DNA of 64,000 bases, taken from positions 1-64,000 of the forward strand of contig CAZKCM010000009.1 in the NCBI GenBank assembly GCA_964551315.1, written 5' to 3'. How positions within the stretch are numbered: the first letter of the stretch is position 1; each line of letters opens with the position of its first letter. This stretch comes from Virgifigura sp964551315. GTDB lineage: Bacteria; Pseudomonadota; Alphaproteobacteria; Dongiales; Dongiaceae. The position numbers were made by a program, and so were the translations under genes. Below are positions 26,181-34,432 of this stretch, in pieces. The notes beneath the pieces were generated by a model. The model did not search any database and was not told the origin of the DNA. It was given only the letters and a program-made list of their open reading frames with translations.

Positions 26181-26735
26181 CTATCCAAGGGCACTGACCG
26201 CGGCCTCCAAGGCTTGGCCGAGTTCGGGCGCGAGGAGCGCGCCTCCAATGAAAGCGACGATGAGGCCGGCGAGCCACGCGGCGGTGACCGACGACAGCAG
26301 TCGAGGCCGCGCCGTTTGCTGCGAAAGGTCCTCCAGCCGACGTTGCAGCAGCAGCCGGAGCTCGTCGATTTCCGGCATCAATCTCCGTTCGACGGCAGTC
26401 AGCGTGGTCTCGATGGCCCGTTCCTGCAAGGCCCGTTCGTCTGCCTGCCGGAGCGGCAGGACCTGCTCGATCTCGTCGCAGAGGCGGTTGAGGAGCGTCG
26501 CCTGCTCACGCCAGAGATCGTTCAGGTTTTTCCGATGCTCGGTCTCGATCCGCGCCAGAGCCTCGCGCAGATGGCCGCCCAGCGAGTCTTCGATCAGGCG
26601 CACGGCCCGCGCGCGCAACCGCTCGGGACCGGGGCCGGATGACTGGTCATCGGTTCCGGCGAGCTGGGCAGAGGCTATGCTCCCGGTCAATTGCCGGACC
26701 TCCACCATGATTTCTTCAAGCGATCTTTCCGCCAA
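26181..26735 (-). CDS. Coiled-coil protein with C-terminal transmembrane anchor
   Basis: A 184-residue protein. Residues 40-135 are highly charged and show heptad-like Leu/Ile/Ala spacing (RIETEHRKNLNDLW, LMPEIDELRLLLQRRL), indicating a long coiled coil. Near the C-terminus SVTAAWLAGLIVAFIGGALL is one transmembrane helix with little following, so the protein is probably tail-anchored with the coiled coil in the cytoplasm. The start is TTG 26735, nine bases after a strong GGAGG. I do not recognise a family. A structural or chain-length-regulating role near the polysaccharide machinery is only a guess. Confidence 0.65.
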   Translation of the reverse strand: MAERSLEEIMVEVRQLTGSIASAQLAGTDDQSSGPGPERLRARAVRLIEDSLGGHLREALARIETEHRKNLNDLWREQATLLNRLCDEIEQVLPLRQADERALQERAIETTLTAVERRLMPEIDELRLLLQRRLEDLSQQTARPRLLSSVTAAWLAGLIVAFIGGALLAPELGQALEAAVSALG

Positions 26736-26829
26736 TGCCCAAGTCCTCCAGCCGCTCCGCCGAGTCCGCCCGGATGGCGGAAATCAATTGTCTCTGAATC
26801 TTTTTTTCTAGTTATCCTCTAGTTATGAA

Positions 26830-28059
26830 TTAGTTGTCGTTTTCGTCAAGCGTCGCGCATCGGCCCGCGGCGAATCCATGACGTTTACGCTCGCTATTGC
26901 CGGCGAGTCGAGTTTTTAGCCGGCGCAAGGAGCCCTCGATCCGCAGCGGCAGCCGATCCCCGGTCAGCGTAAGCCACGCCATGGGCGCCGCGTGCGTCGA
27001 CAGGTTGCGCTTGTGTTGCCCGTCCCCCGCCATGAAATCATAGGTACCGAGACCGTCCTCCAGGGCACGGCGAATCGCCAGATAGTGGCTGACGAGCCCC
27101 GGCTTCAGGCGATTGTCGTCGTCGTAGGCGAGGCCGCTCTGATAGGCGTGCACCCAACCGCGCCAGACGAAGTTGTAAAGATATCCGATCTCCCGGCTGC
27201 CCGCGGCGATCCGGCAGAGCTGAATGCTGCCCGTCGCGAAATGATCGCGGATCAGCCGCCGGTGAAACCGCTCGAAGTAAGGGGGAGCGAACGCGCCGGC
27301 TTGGCCGCGGCGGACCCAATGGGCCTGATGAAGCGCCTTCAATCGGGCCAAGTAATCGAGCGCCTCGTCCGGATCCTCCGCGATCCGGAGCCGCAGCGAG
27401 CCCGATTCCTCGTAGAGGCGGACGGCGCGCCGCACCGCCTGCCGGGTGTTGCGGCCGAGGAGAGCAAGATAATCGCCGCCCGCGGCGCGCACCGACCCGA
27501 GATCGACATAGGGGCGAATCGTCTCTTGACGCAGGCGGACGGAGTGGCGGGGGCCGGCGGCGCGTCGAAGCGCGGCCGTCAGCTCCGGCCCGATTCCCCC
27601 GATCACCAACTCGTCGCAATCGGGCGCGTTGTCGAGGACCCACCGCAGCGACCGGGCGGCGAGGTCGGCTTTGGCCGAGGGCCCGCCCGCAAGCAGAATC
27701 CCGTTGTCCTCGATGGTTGGGGCGTCGAGGCCCGGATCCCCGGTCTCGTGCAGCCACCATTGCCCGATTCTCAGAACCCCGAGCCGACGCACGCGTCGCG
27801 GCGTCAGTACCGCCAGGCCGGTGATGGCCCCACGGTCGTCGCGCAGGCTGAGGAGCCAGGGGCGGATGCCGGCCGGCAGGGTGCGGAGCCAGTTGCCGAT
27901 CCATTGCCAGGACAGGAAGAAGGACGGCTCCGCGCGGCGTTCCAGATCGATCCAGAGCGGCTCCAGCGTCGCCGGGTCGTCGAGCGGCCGCAGCGAGAAC
28001 GCCATCTGGCCCGAGGCGGCGCGCGCGGCCCGGTCGGAGCTTGCTCCCGTCTCCGGCAT
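26830..28059 (-). CDS. GNAT/FemAB-like acyltransferase (BcsL/CelD, Acetyltransf_6 type)
   Basis: About 409 residues with the CelD/BcsL layout. The N-terminal strand LEPLWIDLERRAEPSFFLSW with WIGNWLRTL is the usual start of this family. The second half has GRNTRQAVRRAVRLYEE, AGSREIGYLYNFVWRGWVHA and GTYDFMAGDGQHKRNL, all conserved family segments. It is a likely acyl- or aminoacyltransferase acting on a glycan or lipid. ATG 28059 is used; an in-frame GTG at 28170 adds 37 residues without a Shine-Dalgarno. It is the promoter-proximal gene of the minus-strand tail of the locus. With 14546 and 15252 the window has three GNAT-fold proteins near the glycan genes. Confidence 0.78.
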   Translation of the reverse strand: MPETGASSDRAARAASGQMAFSLRPLDDPATLEPLWIDLERRAEPSFFLSWQWIGNWLRTLPAGIRPWLLSLRDDRGAITGLAVLTPRRVRRLGVLRIGQWWLHETGDPGLDAPTIEDNGILLAGGPSAKADLAARSLRWVLDNAPDCDELVIGGIGPELTAALRRAAGPRHSVRLRQETIRPYVDLGSVRAAGGDYLALLGRNTRQAVRRAVRLYEESGSLRLRIAEDPDEALDYLARLKALHQAHWVRRGQAGAFAPPYFERFHRRLIRDHFATGSIQLCRIAAGSREIGYLYNFVWRGWVHAYQSGLAYDDDNRLKPGLVSHYLAIRRALEDGLGTYDFMAGDGQHKRNLSTHAAPMAWLTLTGDRLPLRIEGSLRRLKTRLAGNSERKRHGFAAGRCATLDENDN

Positions 28060-28301
28060 CAATTGGTCCAACCCGGGCTGTGCGGCGGCAGGAGAGAACA
28101 CCGGAACATGCTGCGACTCCCTCTTGCTGCCGGTGACACAGGCATTTCCGCAGCTTAGAGCGCCGAACACGGCCCGTCCACGGGGGGCGTCGCACCGGTC
28201 CGCGGCGCTCGGCCCGGTCTATGAGGCGGCCGGCTTGGTCCAAGCCGGCCGCATGCTACTATGACTCCGACTTGATCGCGGAACCGCGGGAGCCGCCGGG
28301 C

Positions 28302-29273
28302 ATGGATGCGGTCGTCGACTGCGCCGCCTATAAGAACGGGCATCGCATCGGCAGTTTCGACATCGATCAGATCGACAAGCCGGCCGATTCGACCGGCCGC
28401 TTCGTCTGGATCGTCCTGTACGAGCCGGACGAGGCGCTGCTGCGAAAGGTGCAGCGTCGGTTCGGGCTGCACGACCTGGCGATCGAGGACGCGCACCGGG
28501 CGCACCAAAGGCCAAAGCTCGAAGTCTACGGCGAATCCTTGTTCCTGGTGATTCGCACGGCGCAGCTCGTCGACGGCGAGATTCTGTTCGGCGAAACCCA
28601 CATCTTCGTGGGAAAGGACTACGTGATCTGCGTCCGCCATGGCCCCCCGATGCCCTATACCCAGGTACGGGCCCGCTGCGAGAGCACACCGAAGCTGCTC
28701 CGCAAGGGCGAGGACTTCGTCCTCTACGCGCTGATCGATTTCATCGTCGACAGCTACTTTCCGGTCGTCAATGCCCTCGAGGCCGAGGTGGACGAGATCG
28801 AGGACGGTGTCTTCAAGGCCCCGTTCGAGCGTAAGGACATCGAGCGCATCCACGATCTGCGGCGCCGGCTCATGACCCTGCGGCGCGCCGTATCGCCGCT
28901 CGTGGACGTCTGCAACCGCCTGGTGCGGCCCGATCTGCCGATGATCGACCAGGACACGCACCCCTATTTCCGCGACGTGCAGGACCACGTGATCCGGATC
29001 GACGAGAGCATCGACGCCCTGCGCGACATCCTGACGGCCGCCCTGGAGGCAAACCTCCAGATCGCCTCCTTGCGCCAGAACGAGGTAACGAAGAAGCTGG
29101 CAGGGTGGGCGGCGATCCTCGCCGTGCCGACGGCGGTCGCTGGCGTTTATGGGATGAACTTTCGCCACATGCCCGAACTGGACTGGCGTTTCGGTTACCC
29201 CCTGATCATGGCCGCGATCGCTGTCGCCTGCGGCTATCTCTACTACCGATTCCGGCGGGCCGGCTGGCTGTAG
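28302..29273 (+). CDS. corA: CorA-type magnesium/cobalt transporter
   Basis: About 323 residues. The long N-terminal cytoplasmic domain ends in a helical stalk. Two C-terminal membrane helices follow, with the pore signature Y-GMN at 283-286 and HMPEL in the loop. CorA pentamers carry Mg2+ or Co2+ into the cell. ATG 28302 has GGGAG upstream; ATG 28221 in the same frame would add 27 unlike residues. It marks the switch from accessory to housekeeping genes and is convergent with pgi. Confidence 0.92.
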   Translation: MDAVVDCAAYKNGHRIGSFDIDQIDKPADSTGRFVWIVLYEPDEALLRKVQRRFGLHDLAIEDAHRAHQRPKLEVYGESLFLVIRTAQLVDGEILFGETHIFVGKDYVICVRHGPPMPYTQVRARCESTPKLLRKGEDFVLYALIDFIVDSYFPVVNALEAEVDEIEDGVFKAPFERKDIERIHDLRRRLMTLRRAVSPLVDVCNRLVRPDLPMIDQDTHPYFRDVQDHVIRIDESIDALRDILTAALEANLQIASLRQNEVTKKLAGWAAILAVPTAVAGVYGMNFRHMPELDWRFGYPLIMAAIAVACGYLYYRFRRAGWL

Positions 29274-29340
29274 AGCGACGCATTCGACCGCCTCCCGTTC
29301 CGCAGGGGAAAGGCAGGCGGCCTGTCGATACCCGGCCTTC

Positions 29341-30999
29341 TCAGGGGCCGGCGGCGGGACCGCGGAACGCCTTGAAGGCGTTGATCAGGCCGTTGGTGGA
29401 GGAATCGTGATCGACGGCCGGGGCGTCCGATTCCAGCTCCTTCAGGATGACGGATGCAAGCTGCTTGCCCAGCTCGACACCCCATTGATCGAACGAGTTG
29501 ACCCGCCAGATCACGCCCTGCACGAAGACCTTGTGCTCGTAGAGGGCGATCAGGGCGCCGAGGCCGCGCGGATCGAGCCTCCGCAGCAGGATCGAATTGG
29601 TCGGCTGATTGCCGGGGAAGAGCTTGTGCGGCAGCAACCGCTCCAGTGCCGCGCCCTCCATACCGGCGGCTTCGAGCTCCGCCCGGACCTCCGCGGCGGT
29701 CTTGCCCCGCATCAGCGCCTCCGTCTGGGCGAAGAAGTTGGCAAGCAGCATGGCGTGGTGACGGCCGATGGGATACGGGCTCTCTGCCGCCGCGATGAAG
29801 TCGGCCGGAATCAGCTTGCCGCCCTGATGCAACGCCTGGAAGAAGGCGTGCTGACCGTTGGTTCCGGGCTCGCCCCAGACGACGGGGGCGGTCGGATAGT
29901 CGATCGGCTCGCCGTCCCGGGTGACGCGCTTTCCGTTGCTTTCCATGTCGAGCTGCTGGAGGAAGGCGGGGAACCTATGAAGGGACTGGTCGTAGGGGAG
30001 AATTGCAAGCGTCTCCGCGCCGAGGAAATCGGCGTACCAGATGCCGATGAGACCCAGCAGCACCGGCATGTTCTCCGGCAGCGGCGCCGACCGGAAATGC
30101 TCGTCCATGGCGTGCGCGCCCTCCAGCAGCTCCGTGAACCTCTCGAACCCCACGGCGAGCGCAATCGGCAGGCCGACGGCCGACCACAGCGAGTAGCGCC
30201 CGCCGACCCAATCCCAGATCTCGAAGGTTCGATCGACGTCGATGCCGAACTCGGCCGCCGCTGCCTTGTTGTTCGTAACCGCGACGAAATGGCGGGAAAG
30301 TGCAGCCTCGTTACCGCCGTTTTCGAGGAACCAGGCGCGCGCCGTGCGCGCGTTGGCGAGAGTTTCCTGGGTGGTGAAGGTCTTGGAGGTCACGATGAAC
30401 AGGGTCGAGGCCGGGTCGAGCCTCCGCAGCGTTTCGGCGATCTGCCCGCCATCGACGTTGGAGACGAAGTGGAGCCGAAGATCCGGCGACCAATAAGGCT
30501 TGAGCGCCTCGCAGACCATCTCCGGCCCGAGATGCGAGCCGCCAATGCCGATGTTCACGACGTCGGTGATGCGCCCGCCGGTGTGGCCGCTCCAGGTGCC
30601 GGACCGCACCGCCTCGCTGAAGTCACGCATGCGCGACAGGACCGCGTTGACCGCCGGCATGACGTCTTGTCCGTCCACCTCGATCGGCCGGTTGGCGCGG
30701 TTGCGCAACGCGACGTGGAGCGCCGCGCGCCCCTCCGTATTGTTGATCCGCTCGCCCTGGAACATGCGGTCGATCCAATCCGGCAGCTCCGCCTGACGTG
30801 CGAGATCCAGCAGAAGCGACAGCGTCTTGGTGGTAATCCGATTCTTCGAGTAGTCGAGCAGGATGTCGCCGACGCGAAGCGAAAACCGTTCGAAGCGGTT
30901 CGGCTCCTGGGCGAACAGATCGCGCATATGGACCCGCGCCATCGTCTTGCAATGCGCTTGCAGGGCCTGCCAGGCGGAAGACTGGGTCAGCGCGGACAT
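29341..30999 (-). CDS. pgi: Glucose-6-phosphate isomerase
   Basis: A 552-residue enzyme of standard length that interconverts glucose 6-phosphate and fructose 6-phosphate. Both family signatures are present: DWVGGRYSLWSAVGLPIAL, and VFVQGVIWRVNSFDQWGVEL near the C-terminus. GEPGTNGQHAFFQALHQG contains the catalytic glutamate and histidine region. ATG 30999 follows AAAGGAG. The gene is divergent from glk, so the pair supplies glucose entry into the pathway. Confidence 0.97.
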   Translation of the reverse strand: MSALTQSSAWQALQAHCKTMARVHMRDLFAQEPNRFERFSLRVGDILLDYSKNRITTKTLSLLLDLARQAELPDWIDRMFQGERINNTEGRAALHVALRNRANRPIEVDGQDVMPAVNAVLSRMRDFSEAVRSGTWSGHTGGRITDVVNIGIGGSHLGPEMVCEALKPYWSPDLRLHFVSNVDGGQIAETLRRLDPASTLFIVTSKTFTTQETLANARTARAWFLENGGNEAALSRHFVAVTNNKAAAAEFGIDVDRTFEIWDWVGGRYSLWSAVGLPIALAVGFERFTELLEGAHAMDEHFRSAPLPENMPVLLGLIGIWYADFLGAETLAILPYDQSLHRFPAFLQQLDMESNGKRVTRDGEPIDYPTAPVVWGEPGTNGQHAFFQALHQGGKLIPADFIAAAESPYPIGRHHAMLLANFFAQTEALMRGKTAAEVRAELEAAGMEGAALERLLPHKLFPGNQPTNSILLRRLDPRGLGALIALYEHKVFVQGVIWRVNSFDQWGVELGKQLASVILKELESDAPAVDHDSSTNGLINAFKAFRGPAAGP

Positions 31000-31309
31000 T
31001 TTGTCTCCTTTCCTCCGTTTCTCGCGTGGGGAACCGACGAGCCGCGCCCGCGCCACGGCTTCGGCCGGTTGAACGTTCCTACGATGGTCGACGATACTCC
31101 AAGGTAGGTGGTCGACCGACCAGGGGCAAAGCGGAATTTGCGCCGCCGCTCGGGCGGCATGCCTTGACAGTGGCGGGACCGCGCGTCAAATCCCCGGATA
31201 TCCGGTGCCGCGCGACGTTCGTGGCTGCGGATCCGACCGTCGGGACGATCCGGTTCGCGGCCGCTTATGTCGGCGGATCGTCGATGCGTGATTCCGGAGG
31301 CTTCTGTTC
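31000..31309. other. Divergent intergenic region between pgi and glk
   Basis: About 310 bases. It should hold promoters for both genes, but no sigma70-like pair stood out and no repeat or RNA structure was recognised. The strong Shine-Dalgarno sites of both genes lie at its ends. Confidence 0.6.
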
Positions 31310-32302
31310 ATGGCTTCGACTCCTTCGATCGACGATGCGCCGTGGCTCGTCGGCGACGTCGGAAGCACCAATGCCCGGTTCGGGCTGGCCATTGTCGATG
31401 ACGGCGCCGTGCAGCTTCGCGAGACGGCGCGTCTGCCCTGCGCCGAGCATCAGGGCTTGGTCGAAGCCGTCGAAGCCTATCTTGCGCAGCTTGGCGGGCC
31501 GCGGCCGCGTGTCGCGGCGATCGCCGTCGCGGCGCCGCCGGTCGGCGACCGCGTCGCTCTGACGAATCTCAACTGGTCGTTCTCCATTTCCGAGGCGCGG
31601 CGCGTGCTCGGCCTCGAACGGCTCGAGATCCTGAACGATTTCACCGCCCTGTCGCTGTCGCTTCCGTGGCTGCCGGCGGAGGATCTGGTGCAGCTCGGAG
31701 GCGGAGAGGCGGCGCCGGGCGCGCCACTCGCCGTGATCGGGCCAGGTACCGGGCTCGGTGCCTCCGGCCTGATCAAGGCCGGCGACCGGTGGATCGCCCT
31801 TTCGGGCGAGGGCGGCCATGCCTCGTTCTCGCCCGTCACGGAGCGCGAGATCGACATCGCGCGCGTCCTTCGGCGCCGCTACGGCCACGTCTCGTGGGAG
31901 CGCCTGCTGTCGGGCCCTGGCCTCGTCAATTTATACGAGGCACTGGCGGAACTTGCCGGCGGGACGGCGGAACCGCTCGCGCCGACGGAGGTGACGGCGC
32001 GGGGCATGGATCGATCCGACCCGCTTTGCGGTGAGGCACTCGACGTCTTCTGCGGGGCACTCGGCACCGCGGCCGGCAATCTCGCGCTCACCCTCGGCGC
32101 CCGAGGCGGCGTTTATATCGGCGGCGGAATCGTGCCGAAGCTGGGCAAGTTCTTCTACGAGTCGGCGTTCCGCCGCCGCTTCGAAGAGAAGGGGCGCTTC
32201 ACCGATTACCTTGCGGCCATTCCCACGCGGGTCATCGTCTCGGACTATCCGGCGCTGATCGGCGCGGCCATCGCCCTTCGCGCGCCATCGATTTCGCCCT
32301 AG
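31310..32302 (+). CDS. glk: Glucokinase
   Basis: A 330-residue ROK/hexokinase-superfamily glucokinase of the Glk type that phosphorylates glucose with ATP. It has the phosphate-1 motif VGDVGSTNARFGLA (14-27), the strand LEILNDFTALSLSLP with the catalytic aspartate, the adenosine motif IGPGTGLGASGLI and GEGGHASF. ATG 31310 lies nine bases after GGAGG. Together with pgi it forms a sugar-phosphate entry module that can feed nucleotide-sugar synthesis. Confidence 0.94.
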   Translation: MASTPSIDDAPWLVGDVGSTNARFGLAIVDDGAVQLRETARLPCAEHQGLVEAVEAYLAQLGGPRPRVAAIAVAAPPVGDRVALTNLNWSFSISEARRVLGLERLEILNDFTALSLSLPWLPAEDLVQLGGGEAAPGAPLAVIGPGTGLGASGLIKAGDRWIALSGEGGHASFSPVTEREIDIARVLRRRYGHVSWERLLSGPGLVNLYEALAELAGGTAEPLAPTEVTARGMDRSDPLCGEALDVFCGALGTAAGNLALTLGARGGVYIGGGIVPKLGKFFYESAFRRRFEEKGRFTDYLAAIPTRVIVSDYPALIGAAIALRAPSISP

Positions 32303-32389
32303 GCGTGGGCCGGATTCGCGGTTCGCGTCCTCGCCGGCGGTACGCGGCGCCAGACGACGGAGCGTATCCGACGCGCCACGGCAGAACGA

Positions 32390-32418
32390 TTGCGCCGTTG
32401 CGGCGAGATGTCTAGACT
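32390..32418 (+). promoter_or_regulatory. Candidate promoter of acpXL
   Basis: TTGCGC (32390-32395) and TAGACT (32413-32418) are spaced by 17 bases, about 45 bases before the acpXL start. A weak sigma70-like match. Confidence 0.28.
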
Positions 32419-32461
32419 CCGCCCCTAGGACGTTTGAAGTATTTCGCTGGAACGGAATAGA

Positions 32462-32743
32462 ATGGAGAGCACGTTCGACGTGGTCGTCGGGATTATTTCC
32501 GATGTCTGCAGGGTCGATCGTTCGGAGATCCATCCGGATTCGCACACGATCAACGATTTTGGCGTCGACAGCCTCGATTTTCTCGACATCACCTTTGCCA
32601 TAGACAAGCGCTTCGGCATCAGGCTGCCGGTCGAACGGTGGATGCAGGAGGTCAACGAAGGCGTCTGCGCGGTCGAACGCTATTTCATCCTCAGGAATCT
32701 GTGCGACCGGATCGACGAGCTGGTCGCCGCAAAGGGCATGTGA
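32462..32743 (+). CDS. acpXL: Acyl carrier protein of the AcpXL type (very-long-chain hydroxy fatty acids for lipid A)
   Basis: A 93-residue acyl carrier protein. The phosphopantetheine serine is S37 in the motif DFGVDSLDF. Unlike ordinary AcpP it has the AcpXL signature: HTINDFGVDSLDFLDITFAI, then W-M-QEVNEG and, near the end, YFILRNLCDRIDEL with the family-specific NLC. In rhizobia and relatives AcpXL carries the very long hydroxylated acyl chain placed on lipid A, and its genes sit beside fabZ/fabF-type genes and lpxXL. Here those partners are not adjacent; an SDR follows after 386 bases. Function assigned by similarity. Confidence 0.88.
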   Translation: MESTFDVVVGIISDVCRVDRSEIHPDSHTINDFGVDSLDFLDITFAIDKRFGIRLPVERWMQEVNEGVCAVERYFILRNLCDRIDELVAAKGM

Positions 32744-33129
32744 TGCCGCCGGACGGGCCCCCGCCGATCCAAGGCAACGCCGTCCCTACCTCTCGCCCTT
32801 CGCGCTCGGTGAGCTGACCGAAGCCGCCTTCCTCACGACCCGAACCTTACTATCTCCTGTCTCAAGCGGCGCATGACGGCTGCCGACGCCGGATGCTCCT
32901 TGCCGGTGAGCATGGCGCGGTCAACCGGATTGCGGATGGCGGGTTGGGCGCATCGGCGCGGCTGGGGGCGGCCCTCCCGCGGACCTTGGGTTGGCGGAAT
33001 GGTATTCGAGTCGAAGGTCATGTCCAGGAGCGACGCTGCGGACCGGTGGGCGGTCGGGGACGGCGTTGCCGGTTTGCTCGGCCGCGGCCGGACAAGGCCC
33101 GCGATCGCGGTCCGCGGAGGGCCGGGCTG
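32744..33129. other. Intergenic stretch between acpXL and the SDR gene
   Basis: About 386 bases. The SDR reading frame stays open upstream to 32893 but the extra residues are unlike the family. A minus-strand frame of 62 codons (33021 to 32833) has no Shine-Dalgarno. Nothing here can be called a gene with confidence. Confidence 0.5.
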
Positions 33130-33903
33130 ATGGCGCCCAGGATCCTTCGCTTGCGCCGCGTCCTCGTCACCGGCGGGGCACGCGGCATCGGCGCCGCGAT
33201 CGTCCACGAACTCGTCGATCAGGGTTACGCCGTGGACTTTACCTACCACGCCTCGGCCGAACCCGCCCGGGAGCTTGAGCAAGACATCAAGGCCCTGCAA
33301 CCGCAAGCTATCTTGCGGCGGCGGGCCTGCAACCTCGCCGATCCCGATGCGGTCGAGTTGCTGGCGCACGACCTGGAACAGGTTGAAGGCGGCTACTACG
33401 GCTTCGTCCACAACGCCGGCACCAGCTACGACTCGCGCGCGGCGGCCGTCGATCTCGCCGCGGCGGAAGAGGTGATGCAGGTGAACTTCTGGTCGATGGT
33501 GCGCTTGCTCCAAGCCGTCGTGGGCGGCATGACGGCCCGCGGCGAGGGGCGGATCATTCTCATCGGCGCGCTTACGGCCCTGCGTGGGACGCGCGGCAAC
33601 GCTCCCTATGCGGCGAGCAAGGCCGCCATGCTGGGCTACATGCGCTCGATCGTCGAAGAGGTGGCGCGCGCGGGGGTGACCGCTAATTACATCGCGCCCG
33701 GCTTCATCGACACGGACATGCTCGAACCCTACGCCGCGCAACGGGAGAAGCTCGAGTCCGAAATCCCCGCCGGGCGATACGGCCGGTCGGATGAAGTCGC
33801 GGCCGCCGTGGGCTTCCTGTTGTCGGAGCGGGCCGGCTACATCAACGGCGCGACGCTGACGATCGACGGCGGCCTGACGGCCTGCATCGGCGCAGAGCCC
33901 TGA
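33130..33903 (+). CDS. FabG-like short-chain dehydrogenase with catalytic serine replaced by alanine
   Basis: About 257 residues of a classical SDR. The NADP(H)-binding motif is TGGARGIG (14-21), the structural NAG is at 95-97, the catalytic asparagine is near N119, and the active-site YAASK gives Y160 and K164. The usual catalytic serine 13 residues before the tyrosine (as in E. coli FabG S138, within IGS) is alanine (A147, within IGA). The end SGYINGATLTIDGG-type tail (here AGYINGATLTIDGG) is normal. Activity as a 3-oxoacyl reductase is therefore uncertain. ATG 33130 is chosen because it sits 11 codons before the fold. Its closeness to acpXL suggests, but does not prove, fatty acid work. 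Confidence 0.82.
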   Translation: MAPRILRLRRVLVTGGARGIGAAIVHELVDQGYAVDFTYHASAEPARELEQDIKALQPQAILRRRACNLADPDAVELLAHDLEQVEGGYYGFVHNAGTSYDSRAAAVDLAAAEEVMQVNFWSMVRLLQAVVGGMTARGEGRIILIGALTALRGTRGNAPYAASKAAMLGYMRSIVEEVARAGVTANYIAPGFIDTDMLEPYAAQREKLESEIPAGRYGRSDEVAAAVGFLLSERAGYINGATLTIDGGLTACIGAEP

Positions 33904-33955
33904 TCGTTGCCGAGGTTCCCCTGCCGCATGGCGGCGGTCGGGGGAGGCGGTCGCG

Positions 33956-34357
33956 TCAGCCCGTTGCCTTGGAGGACCAGATGGCGGCCATGACGCCGCC
34001 TTTGATGTAGGGCAGCAGGACCAGTGTCAGGATCAGCGTCATCGGCAGCCAGACGGCCATCTGAACCCAGGTCGGCGGCGCGAACCACTGCTCGACGAGC
34101 AAGAGTCCGGGCACGACGAGGTGGCCGACGAGGAAGATGGTGAAGTAGGCGGGGGCGTCGTCGGAGCGGATCGGGCCGAAGGCCAGCCGACAATGGTCGC
34201 AGGATTCGGGCACCGACAGGTAACCGGAGAACATCCGGCCTTCGCCGCAGCGCGGGCAGCGGCGTCGGAAGCCGTGCAGCAGGCAGGTCAGCCAGCTTGG
34301 CGCGGGGCCATGCGAGGCAGGTGCAATCTCTGGGTCGGTCACGATCGTTTCGCTCAC
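33956..34357 (-). CDS. DUF983 family membrane protein
   Basis: A 133-residue protein with a zinc-ribbon-like pair of CxxC motifs (C34/C37 in CPRCGEG and C53/C56 in CDHC) and two or three membrane helices, the DUF983 layout. Family function is unknown; members are often near cytochrome oxidase assembly genes, which is not the case here. The start is GTG 34357. Confidence 0.85.
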   Translation of the reverse strand: MSETIVTDPEIAPASHGPAPSWLTCLLHGFRRRCPRCGEGRMFSGYLSVPESCDHCRLAFGPIRSDDAPAYFTIFLVGHLVVPGLLLVEQWFAPPTWVQMAVWLPMTLILTLVLLPYIKGGVMAAIWSSKATG

Positions 34358-34432
34358 ATCGTCTGAGGGCGGCGAATGTAGCCGTTCTGCGGCGCCGAGT
34401 CACCTGCGGCGCGGCGCCGCGCCACGGGCGTG

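Noticed and set aside
29274..29340. Possible terminator between convergent corA and pgi
   Set aside because: Only a short CCGCCT/AGGCGG pair with a poorly matched interior and no T-run.
29407..31107. A 566-codon plus-strand frame antisense to pgi
   Set aside because: No domain; pgi on the opposite strand is complete with both signatures.
32833..33021. A 62-codon minus-strand frame between acpXL and the SDR
   Set aside because: It has no Shine-Dalgarno and no recognised motif, and its composition is like noncoding GC-rich DNA.
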